The notes under the pieces are model-generated. The model ran no database searches and had not been told where the DNA came from. It worked only from the letters and a program-made list of their open reading frames with translations. DNA of 5,064 nucleotides, from positions 1 to 5,064 of the forward strand of contig JAUPLM010000289.1 in the NCBI GenBank assembly GCA_030836965.1. The letters are read 5' to 3'. Positions 1-5,064 of this stretch are shown one piece after another (the first letter of the stretch is position 1; each line of letters opens with the position of its first letter). The DNA comes from Thermodesulfobacteriota bacterium (GTDB lineage: Bacteria > Desulfobacterota > Desulfobacteria > Desulfobacterales > RPRI01). The position numbers were made by a program, and so were the translations under genes.

Positions 1-159
1 AAAAATCATTCTGTCCGCCAAAGAGCTATGGCGCATTGCGCTTCATTCCGCAAGATTCGCGCGCCTTGAATACTGAGCTTTTTCCTTTGCCGTTTTAAAT
101 TCGGCTCAGGAAATATTAATTGTTTGCGGTTAGCCACGAAGGCACAAAGAAAAAAATTC
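1..159. other. Leader region upstream of the transporter, no gene seen
   Basis: No credible coding sequence is visible on either strand; the short open frames here resemble no family I recognise. It holds a 6-bp inverted repeat, CTGAGC at 73-78 and GCTCAG at 104-109, around an AT-rich 25-base loop. At about 133-149 there is a GCCACGAAGGCACAAAG stretch that resembles a repetitive intergenic sequence I recall from environmental bacterial genomes. No convincing -35/-10 pair was found. Confidence 0.4.
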
Positions 160-1053
160 ATGTCGAACCATACCAAGGGAATAATAATGATCAGCATAAC
201 GGCCGTCCTCTGGGGGATATTGGCCATTGTGCTCAAATATGCTCTTCAGCGGTTCAGCGGCAATACCATAATCTGGTTCCGGTTTACGTTTTCATTCATA
301 TTGCTGGCAGCTTACTACAGCTTACATCGTCCGCAGTATTTTGATATTTTTAAAAATCCCCCGGTTCTGGGAATAATCGCAGGAGTTGCCGTAGGCGGTA
401 ATTACCTGGGATTTACCACCGGTGTTGCCCTGACATCTCCCAGCAATACACAGATCCTGATCCAGATCGCCCCGCTTCTGGTGGCGGTTTTCGGAGTTGT
501 CTATTTCAAGGAACGCCTGACCATTCTTCAAAAGTCCGGCTTTTTACTTGCAGCCGCAGGTTTTGTGCTGTTTTACCGGGATCAGCTCCATAACCTTGTG
601 ATCTCTTCACAACAATACACTCTCGGTAACCTATGGATAATTTTCGGAGCCATTGCCTGGGCGATTTTCGCGATATGCCAGAAATATCTTGTCCGGTTCT
701 GGGCTCCTCAGCAGACAAATTTGCTTATATACCTTGTTGCCGCCATGGTATTTTCTCCCCTGGCCGTTTTCCATGAATTTCAGGCACTGACACTTGCTGA
801 CTGGTTGACCCTGATATTTCTCGGCGCCAATACTCTTGTTGCTTACGGCACTCTGGGTGAAGCCCTTAAACTGCTGCCGGCCAACCAGGTAAGCGCAATA
901 ATCGTCCTGAACCCTCTTATTACACTGGTTGTTGCCGGTGTTCTATCGGTTCAGAAACTCCCCTGGCTTTCTTCTGAAAGTATCACTCTCCTCGGATACG
1001 CCGGAGCGCTGCTCCTTCTTGCAGGCGTGGGTCTTGTGGTCAAAAAGGCGTAA
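160..1053 (+). CDS. EamA/DMT-superfamily transporter, 10 TM helices
   Basis: Inner-membrane permease of the drug/metabolite transporter superfamily, 297 residues from the ATG at 160. The substrate cannot be read from the sequence. Two EamA repeats are visible. The first runs from about residue 6 to 140, with WGILAI near 18, WFRF near 39 and a TSPSNTQ...IAPLLVAVFGVVYFKERLT block near 92-121. The second runs from about 155 to 295, with GAIAWAIFAICQKYL near 163 and LPANQVSAIIVLNPLITLVVAG near 239. It ends in a short basic tail (KKA). The length is normal for the family. I chose 160 because the MSNHTKG lead before the first helix is typical of these proteins. An in-frame TTG at 124 adds only a basic stretch. 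An in-frame ATG at 187 has a better Shine-Dalgarno (AAGGGA at 175-180, 6 bases away) and keeps helix 1, so it remains possible. No functional link to the downstream genes is evident. Confidence 0.9.
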   Translation: MSNHTKGIIMISITAVLWGILAIVLKYALQRFSGNTIIWFRFTFSFILLAAYYSLHRPQYFDIFKNPPVLGIIAGVAVGGNYLGFTTGVALTSPSNTQILIQIAPLLVAVFGVVYFKERLTILQKSGFLLAAAGFVLFYRDQLHNLVISSQQYTLGNLWIIFGAIAWAIFAICQKYLVRFWAPQQTNLLIYLVAAMVFSPLAVFHEFQALTLADWLTLIFLGANTLVAYGTLGEALKLLPANQVSAIIVLNPLITLVVAGVLSVQKLPWLSSESITLLGYAGALLLLAGVGLVVKKA

Positions 1054-1214
1054 GCGGGATTTTTTTCCGACTTCGCCGGCCTTCAATTGAACTCGGTTGA
1101 TTTTATATGTTTATTGGAGTAAATAAGAAACAATCCGAGGTACGAATTTTTCCGTAAAAAGGGCATAAATGATCACGCATATTAATTGTTCCGCGCATAA
1201 AACAGGAGAACTTT
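1054..1214. other. Intergenic region before the selenoprotein-ferritin unit
   Basis: 161 bp, AT-rich, no gene. It should hold the promoter of the downstream pair. The best box pair I find is TTGATT at 1097-1102 and TAAATA at 1120-1125 with a 17-base spacer, but both are poor matches. GCATAAA occurs twice, at 1163-1169 and 1195-1201, flanking an AT-rich stretch; this could be a coincidence or a regulator half-site. No clear intrinsic terminator follows the transporter gene. Confidence 0.3.
1204..1208 (+). promoter_or_regulatory. Ribosome binding site of the AhpD-like selenoprotein gene
   Basis: AGGAG lies 6 bases before the ATG at 1215. This supports the start and shows that the gene is translated from its own signal and is not a decayed fragment lacking initiation. 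Confidence 0.8.
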
Positions 1215-1577
1215 ATGTTTATCGACACGGATGATACACGGGAATTGAGACAAAAGTATAATCTGCAAATGCAGAAGAGCGGGATAAAAACATTTCAAGA
1301 TATGAACAGAATTGAGACGGAGGCTCTTGAAAGCGGGGAGCTTTCACAAAAATACAAAGAACTCATCGCCCTGGGGATAAGTATATCCCAGGGATGCTAT
1401 GGCTGAATTGAATATCATGTCAGCAGTGCTGTTGGCTTGGGTGTAAGTCGTCGGGAAATCCTGGAAGCTACTGCCGTTGCCGTAGCATTATGTGGTTCAG
1501 TCGCTGATTGGCCTGCCAGGTATGTTTTCAAAACTCTGGAAGAGATAGAAAATGATGAAAAAATAATGACGAAATAA
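1215..1577 (+). CDS. AhpD-like (CMD family) selenoprotein with in-frame UGA as selenocysteine
   Basis: Predicted 120-residue thiol/selenol redox protein of the carboxymuconolactone decarboxylase/AhpD-like family. Seen: the frame opened by ATG 1215 meets TGA at 1404-1406 (codon 64) and then continues unbroken to TAA at 1575-1577. The part before the TGA ends ...KELIALGISISQGCYG and the part after begins IEYHVSSAVGLGVSRREILE, which join into the classic family signature only if codon 64 is the second Cys or Sec of CxxC. Relative to AhpD numbering from memory (Glu118, Cys130, Cys133, His137), the residues Glu49, Cys61, Sec64 and His68 fall at identical spacings. A hairpin behind the UGA fits a bacterial SECIS. 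Family knowledge: AhpD is an alkylhydroperoxidase/disulfide reductase partner, and CMD relatives with CxxU have been reported among bacterial selenoproteins. The precise substrate is unknown. The gene lies 27 bp ahead of a ferritin-like gene, likely co-transcribed. The alternative is a nonsense-mutated pseudogene, which is less likely because the rest of the frame is intact and the UGA sits at the catalytic position. Confidence 0.88.
1404..1406 (+). other. UGA selenocysteine codon (Sec64)
   Basis: In-frame TGA at the position of the resolving/nucleophilic Cys in the C-Y-G-x motif. Translation on both sides matches the CMD family in the same frame, so no frameshift is needed. UGA terminates the dut and M16 peptidase genes in this window, so a general reassignment of UGA is not the explanation. 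Confidence 0.87.
1415..1440 (+). promoter_or_regulatory. Candidate bacterial SECIS element
   Basis: RNA hairpin inside the coding frame. Bases 1419-1425 (GUCAGCA) pair with 1430-1436 (UGUUGGC) in seven consecutive pairs including wobbles, closing a four-base loop GUGC at 1426-1429. After one U-U mismatch (1418/1437), three more pairs extend the base (1415-1417 with 1438-1440). Counting the U of UGA as 1, the loop G and U are at 23 and 24 and a U is at 17. As I recall, these match the E. coli fdhF element's G23, U24 and U17 recognised by SelB, although U17 here can wobble-pair with G1435 instead of bulging. The loop begins 19 bases after the UGA, within the usual bacterial range. An alternative 4-bp CAGC/GCUG fold with an AGU loop is also possible. 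Confidence 0.72.
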
Positions 1578-1590
1578 TATCTTAAAACCA

Positions 1591-1596
1591 AAGGAG
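1591..1596 (+). promoter_or_regulatory. Ribosome binding site of the ferritin-like gene
   Basis: AAGGAG, a near-perfect Shine-Dalgarno, 8 bases before the ATG at 1605. It lies in the 27-base gap after the selenoprotein stop, so translation of the second gene does not depend on readthrough at the UGA. Confidence 0.85.
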
Positions 1597-1604
1597 ATTT
1601 CAGG

Positions 1605-2465
1605 ATGGATAATAAAGAATTGATTCCGATGTTAAACAGAGACCTTGCTGATGAACACGCTGCGATTCTAAGATACATAGTTCATGGCTACCAGGAAGGA
1701 GAGGATACTCCGATAGGCGCAAGCCTGCTTTCACGCGCAAGAGAAGAGATGTGGCATATGCACTGGCTTGGAATGATAATCGGGCAGCTAGGCGGAGAAC
1801 CGGACATGAAACCGGCTCCCTATCCTTTTGATCCTGCAAACCGCTCGACAATGTTCCAATCCTATGTTGATTACGAAAAAAACCTTATACCTCATTACAG
1901 GGAAGAAGCCGGAAGAGTAAAGGATCCGCATATAAGGCGGGTTCTTGAAAGGGAGGCGTGGGAATCAGAGGTGCACGCCGGAAAGTTCAGTAAAATTTTA
2001 AGAAAACTGACGCCTGGGGAAGCATCCGGAAAGCCGGGCGCCGAGCAGAAGCTTCCCCCTGAATTTTTAAGCAGCCTGCAGGAAATCATAAAAAGCAAAT
2101 ACACCCAGATGCTTCAGAGCATAAGGAATGCCTGGGTATTTCAGAAAGAGGCAAAGACGGGATGGCAGGTTATGGATTTTTCAATGACAAAAATGAAACA
2201 GCTTGCGCATGTTGCCGAAGAGGTCGCGGCAAACGGAATAAATCCGATGTTCAAAACGGACAAACTGGATCTTAACGCTTCTCTTGCGGAAGCATTGAAA
2301 AAGGCCGCAGAGGATCTGCATAAAACGCGAATGGATCACATTTCGCTTCAGGCGGGATCTGAAATAAAAAAACATGCCGGACTCGCACTCAACATTGAGC
2401 TTACAGTTAAACAGGAAGAGTATGAGGAAGCGGAAATAAAGGAATGGATAAAAGATCTTAAATAA
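1605..2465 (+). CDS. Ferritin-like diiron-domain protein with a degenerate second half
   Basis: Cytosolic, mostly helical protein of 286 residues; no signal peptide or membrane segment. The N-terminal half (about 5-135) reads as a ferritin/bacterioferritin/rubrerythrin-like four-helix bundle. Helix 1 has LADEHAAILRYIVHG with Glu17. Helix 2 has REEMWHMHWL, giving E48xxH51. Helix 3 carries Glu91. Helix 4 has WESEVH with Glu120, Glu122 and His124. These are plausible diiron ligands, though helix 4 lacks a strict ExxH. After a Pro/Gly/Lys-rich linker (about 136-152), residues 155-286 appear to form a second helical unit. Its KMKQLAHVAEEVAANGINP (about 196-214) mirrors the helix 2 segment HWLGMIIGQLGGEP but lacks the Glu/His ligand set. 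The protein ends in an acidic, lysine-rich tail. Its exact role (iron storage, peroxide reduction, other) cannot be told. Position 27 bp behind an AhpD-like selenoprotein suggests oxidative-stress or redox work. I am confident of the fold class and less so of the subfamily. Confidence 0.78.
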   Translation: MDNKELIPMLNRDLADEHAAILRYIVHGYQEGEDTPIGASLLSRAREEMWHMHWLGMIIGQLGGEPDMKPAPYPFDPANRSTMFQSYVDYEKNLIPHYREEAGRVKDPHIRRVLEREAWESEVHAGKFSKILRKLTPGEASGKPGAEQKLPPEFLSSLQEIIKSKYTQMLQSIRNAWVFQKEAKTGWQVMDFSMTKMKQLAHVAEEVAANGINPMFKTDKLDLNASLAEALKKAAEDLHKTRMDHISLQAGSEIKKHAGLALNIELTVKQEEYEEAEIKEWIKDLK

Positions 2466-2505
2466 TCCTGAGCAAGCCGCGTAAGCCCTTATGCATACCC
2501 GGTCA

Positions 2506-3327
2506 TTAACTTTTCTGCGGTATCCGGATAAGATTCCCGGCTTCATACTGACCCGCAGCATCAAGTCTGGCGCCGCAGCAAGTTATGGCCTGCCCTACAA
2601 CCCGCATCGCTTTTTCGGGAGTATTGTTAGTCTCGCTGATATGTGAAAGTATAACGTGTTCAAGGCTGTCATGCTGAATCTCTTTCAGCAGGACTCTTGA
2701 TTCCTCATTTGACAAATGGCCTGTCCGGCTTCTGATTCGCTGTTTTAAAGGCCAAGGATACGGGCCGTTTGCAAGCATGTCCGGATCATGATTGGCTTCA
2801 AGAACGAGTACGGTACACTTCTTAAGATGTTCTTTCACCATTGCGGTAGCAATTCCAAGATCTGTTGCGATTCCTATTTTTGTTCCGTTTTCCGAAACAG
2901 TAAAACCGGACGTATCTTCAGCGTCATGGGATACCGAAAAAGGGTGAAAAGAAACATTATCTATATTGAAGCCAAAGCCGCATTCGAAGGTTCTGATTTC
3001 TTCGATTTTGCCGAGAAACGGTAAAGCGGCTTTATATGTCTTTCGGCTTATATACACAGGTACGGCAAAACGCCGGGAAAGCACCCCGACTCCGTGAATA
3101 TGGTCGGCATGTTCATGGGAGACGATGATAGCATCGAGGTTTTCAGGGGAAAGCCCCTTTGATTTCATCCTTCTTTCAATTTCAATGCCGGATAATCCGG
3201 CATCAATGAGAACAGAGGTAGCGCCGTCCGAAATATAAATCGAATTACCTTTGCTTCCGCTTGACAGCATGCATAGGGTAATGTCTTCCGGCGCGTCTCC
3301 TGCAGAGAAGGAGTTTTTTTGTTTCAT
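2506..3327 (-). CDS. walJ: Metallo-beta-lactamase-fold hydrolase, WalJ/YycJ type
   Basis: Cytosolic MBL-fold metal hydrolase, 273 residues. The family is known as WalJ/YycJ and has been linked to DNA exonuclease activity in Firmicutes; that function is transferred by family only. Seen from the ATG at 3327: the family lead LCMLSSGSKGNSIYI near 18-32, VLIDAGLSG near 40, then SHEHADH with His71, His73, Asp75 and His76. Further probable metal ligands are His134 (SVSHDAEDTSGF), Asp156 (ATDLG), His204 (TGHLSNEE) and His229 (LSHISETNN). All catalytic elements are present. The open frame extends 23 codons further to 3396, but that would overlap dut by 68 bases and adds nothing family-like. ATG 3327 begins one base after the dut stop and suggests translational coupling; its Shine-Dalgarno is weak. 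It is probably the last gene of the peptidase-dut-walJ unit, convergent with the ferritin-like gene across about 40 bp. Confidence 0.88.
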   Translation of the reverse strand: MKQKNSFSAGDAPEDITLCMLSSGSKGNSIYISDGATSVLIDAGLSGIEIERRMKSKGLSPENLDAIIVSHEHADHIHGVGVLSRRFAVPVYISRKTYKAALPFLGKIEEIRTFECGFGFNIDNVSFHPFSVSHDAEDTSGFTVSENGTKIGIATDLGIATAMVKEHLKKCTVLVLEANHDPDMLANGPYPWPLKQRIRSRTGHLSNEESRVLLKEIQHDSLEHVILSHISETNNTPEKAMRVVGQAITCCGARLDAAGQYEAGNLIRIPQKS

Positions 3328-3328
3328 G

Positions 3329-3787
3329 TCATAATCCGGTATGGCCGAAACCTCCGTTGCCGCGAGCAGTCTCTTCAAGTTGTTCCGCGATCTCAATTTT
3401 TGCCTGATAAACCTTTTTTACCAGCATCTGCGCGATCCTGTCGCCGCGTTTGAAAGTGTAACTCTTTTTCCCGTGGTTTATTACCGCTATCATTATTTCA
3501 CCGCGGTAATCGGCATCTATTGTGCCGGGAGAGTTGATGAGGCCTATTCCGTGTTTTACCGCAAGCCCGCTTCTCGGACGCACCTCAATCTCAAATCCGG
3601 CCGGAATTGCAACCGCAAATCCTGTCGGAATGAGCGCAATATCGCCATGTTCCAGGAGAAGCTCTTTTTCAACGGCTGCGCATACATCCATGCCCGCTGA
3701 AAGAGGAGTCATGTAACGCGGAAGCGGAATATCGGCATCTTTATCGGGTCTTAAGCGCAAAAAACGGATTGTCGGTGTCTTATCCAT
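3329..3787 (-). CDS. dut: Deoxyuridine 5'-triphosphate nucleotidohydrolase (dUTPase)
   Basis: Hydrolyses dUTP to dUMP and pyrophosphate, keeping uracil out of DNA and supplying dUMP for thymidylate synthesis; a homotrimer in this family. The protein has 152 residues from the ATG at 3787, a standard length. All five trimeric dUTPase motifs are seen in order: motif 1 SAGMDVCA (about 30-37, normally AGxDL), motif 2 PRSGLAVKHG (about 71), motif 3 GTIDADYRGEI with the catalytic Asp (about 88), motif 4 GDRIAQMLV (about 115) and the glycine-rich C-terminal motif 5 RGNGGFGHTG, where His replaces the more usual Ser of GFGSTG. The frame also has a TTG two codons upstream at 3793 that overlaps the stop of the peptidase gene. 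I prefer ATG 3787, which leaves a 2-base gap. No good Shine-Dalgarno is seen for either, so coupling to the upstream gene is likely. Confidence 0.95.
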   Translation of the reverse strand: MDKTPTIRFLRLRPDKDADIPLPRYMTPLSAGMDVCAAVEKELLLEHGDIALIPTGFAVAIPAGFEIEVRPRSGLAVKHGIGLINSPGTIDADYRGEIMIAVINHGKKSYTFKRGDRIAQMLVKKVYQAKIEIAEQLEETARGNGGFGHTGL

Positions 3788-3789
3788 GT

Positions 3790-5064
3790 TCAAAACGCCA
3801 AAAGGTTTTCAAGCTGTTTCCTGTCCGAAAAAGGGCCAAGAAGAGTTAGCGAAAGAGTATCCGAACCAAGAAGAGCGCCAGCCAGATCATAAATATCTTC
3901 AGGTGCAACCGATTCAATCGCATTGATAATTTCCGGCAGAGTGATCGTCCGGCCGAAATTAATCTCATTCTGAGCCTGCCGGAACATCTGGCTGTCCGTG
4001 CTTTCCGATGAAAGAAGCAGACAGCCTTTAGTATATTCAACTGCATCTTTCAGTTCACCCGGATCAACGGCATTTTTTTTAAGCCTCTCTATCTCTTTTA
4101 TTATGACATTCACCGCTTCGACGACGTTATCCGGATCAACGGCAACATAAGCGCCTAGCACTCCTGTATCGGCATACGATGAGATAAAAGAATATACCGA
4201 ATATGCGAGCCCTCTCTTTTCCCGTATTTCCTGAAAAAGCCTCGAACTCATATTTCCCCCCAAGATTGTGTTCATAAGGGAAAAAGCATACCGTCTTTCG
4301 TCTGTAAGAGACAAACCCTGTAATGAAACGCAGATATGTACCTGTTCGAGATCCTTCTCGAACATATTTACACCGGGATAAGCGGAAGGCGTAACACGCT
4401 CGGGGAAACCGTCGCCTCTTTTCAAAGATTCGAAGGACGGGCCGATGGCGTCAAGAATTTGATTGTGTTCGATATTGCCCGCTATAGAAACTATAGTTCT
4501 CTGGGGCTGATAGCGGCATCTGAAAAATTCCTTAATTCTCCCCGCGTTAAAATTAAGGACATTTTCGCGCGTTCCGAGAACCGAATAGCCGAGCGGATTG
4601 TTCTGAAAAAAGCATTGACCTGATAGAAGATGTATATGATCTTCAGGATTGTCTTCAATCATTCCTATTTCCTGTATAATTACAGGACGCTCTTTTTCAA
4701 TCTCTTCAAAGTCAAATGTTGAATTAAGGAAAATATCGGTAAGAAGATCGGCTGCGGTCTTTGTATGGGAAGTGATAACCCTTGCGTGATAACAGGTTGT
4801 TTCCATTGATGTGAAAGCGTTTGTATTGCCGCCCATCGCATCAAATTCTTTGGCTATCTGAAAAGCGGATCTTTTTGCCGTTCCCTTAAAGAGGACATGC
4901 TCAATAAAATGAAAAAGCCCGCTTTCATCCTCAGATTCATCGCGGGCTCCGGCATTTACCCATACCCCCATTGAAACGGAACAGGAGTTTGGCATATTTT
5001 TCGTAAGAATCCTGATGCCGTTTTCAAGGAGAGTTTTTTTTTTCAGGCTGATACATTCTCTTCT
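3790..5064 (-). CDS. M16-family zinc metallopeptidase (pitrilysin/MPP-like), 5' end outside window
   Basis: Processing-peptidase-like zinc protease of family M16. The frame is open to the window edge, with 424 residues visible. The first ATG in frame (4995) cannot be the true start, because the codons before it encode KTLLENGIRILTKNMPNS, the conserved first strand of the family. Counting from the Met at 4995, the zinc site is HFIEH with His29, Glu32 and His33 (codons within 4897-4911). The distal ligand is Glu109 in RPVIIQEI, 76 residues after His33, as in mitochondrial processing peptidase. The C-terminal domain carries the family segment GGNMSSRLFQEIREKRGLAYSVYSF. Nearly full length (usually about 410-430). 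It is the first visible gene of a packed minus-strand unit with dut 2 bases downstream; in related bacteria this gene often follows pnp, which would lie beyond the edge. An A10 run (on the coding strand) sits at 5034-5043 just inside the frame. Confidence 0.92.
   Translation of the reverse strand, partial: RRECISLKKKTLLENGIRILTKNMPNSCSVSMGVWVNAGARDESEDESGLFHFIEHVLFKGTAKRSAFQIAKEFDAMGGNTNAFTSMETTCYHARVITSHTKTAADLLTDIFLNSTFDFEEIEKERPVIIQEIGMIEDNPEDHIHLLSGQCFFQNNPLGYSVLGTRENVLNFNAGRIKEFFRCRYQPQRTIVSIAGNIEHNQILDAIGPSFESLKRGDGFPERVTPSAYPGVNMFEKDLEQVHICVSLQGLSLTDERRYAFSLMNTILGGNMSSRLFQEIREKRGLAYSVYSFISSYADTGVLGAYVAVDPDNVVEAVNVIIKEIERLKKNAVDPGELKDAVEYTKGCLLLSSESTDSQMFRQAQNEINFGRTITLPEIINAIESVAPEDIYDLAGALLGSDTLSLTLLGPFSDRKQLENLLAF

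Noticed and set aside
73..109. CTGAGC/GCTCAG inverted repeat as a riboswitch or operator
   Set aside because: Only six base pairs around a 25-base loop, with no recognised aptamer or regulator site.
1047..1078. Intrinsic terminator after the transporter gene
   Set aside because: GGCG...CGCC arms can pair, but the stem has a bulge and mismatches, the T run lies in the loop and no T tract follows the stem.
1097..1125. Sigma-70 promoter TTGATT-17-TAAATA
   Set aside because: Only 4/6 and 3/6 consensus matches in AT-rich sequence; too weak to call as a feature.
1215..1406. A stand-alone 63-residue protein ending at the TGA
   Set aside because: It would stop in the middle of the CMD active-site motif, while the same frame continues with matching family sequence; the Sec reading explains both parts.
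1215..1577. Nonsense-mutated pseudogene
   Set aside because: There is no other lesion, the Shine-Dalgarno is intact, the UGA falls exactly on the catalytic Cys column, and a SECIS-like hairpin follows. Not fully excluded without genome data.
1415..1851. Minus-strand open frames opposite the selenoprotein and ferritin-like genes
   Set aside because: Antisense shadows of well-supported plus-strand genes, with low-complexity or unrecognisable translations.
2466..2505. Bidirectional terminator between the convergent genes
   Set aside because: I could find no stable hairpin with a T tract on either strand in these 40 bases.
2181..2564. 127-codon minus-strand frame
   Set aside because: It covers the antisense of the ferritin-like gene and the end of walJ in another frame; the translation resembles no family.
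3328..3396. Longer start of the WalJ-like protein at 3396
   Set aside because: It overlaps the dUTPase C-terminus, including motif 5, and the extra residues are not family-like.
3329..5064. Genome-wide reassignment of UGA to an amino acid
   Set aside because: dut and the M16 peptidase both end at TGA at their normal family lengths, so UGA is a stop here.

Overview
The window looks like a chromosomal segment from an anaerobic Desulfobacterota-type (former delta-proteobacterial) bacterium. This is an inference from gene content (M16 peptidase - dut - MBL-fold cluster, a probable selenoprotein, moderate GC) and not from any marker gene. It holds six protein genes: three on the plus strand in the left half and three on the minus strand in the right half, with the two sets meeting tail to tail around 2466-2505.

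Left half. A ten-helix EamA/DMT-type transporter (160-1053) is followed by a 161-bp gap and then a two-gene unit. The first gene of that unit (1215-1577) is the main result. It reads as a 63-residue fragment under normal stop rules, but the UGA at 1404-1406 lies exactly where the second cysteine of the AhpD CxxC redox centre belongs. The same reading frame continues for 56 more residues of good carboxymuconolactone decarboxylase (CMD)/AhpD-like sequence up to a UAA. A stem-loop just behind the UGA has the size, distance and apical GU expected of a bacterial SECIS. I therefore annotate one 120-residue selenoprotein with a C-Y-G-U active site. The second gene (1605-2465), 27 bp later with a strong Shine-Dalgarno sequence, is a ferritin-like protein. 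Its N-terminal half has diiron-type Glu/His residues, and its C-terminal half looks like a second, degenerate four-helix unit. Together they suggest a peroxide or thiol redox and iron-handling module.

Right half, minus strand, tightly packed and probably one operon read from the right edge: an M16 zinc peptidase with an intact HxxEH...E site (3790 to beyond 5064, start outside the window), dUTPase (dut, all five motifs) and a WalJ/YycJ-type metallo-beta-lactamase-fold protein. The gaps are only a few bases. This is housekeeping content. Two of these genes (the peptidase and dut) end in UGA, so UGA is an ordinary stop here and the UGA in the AhpD-like gene needs local recoding.

No tRNA, rRNA, CRISPR array, insertion sequence or convincing intrinsic terminator was found.
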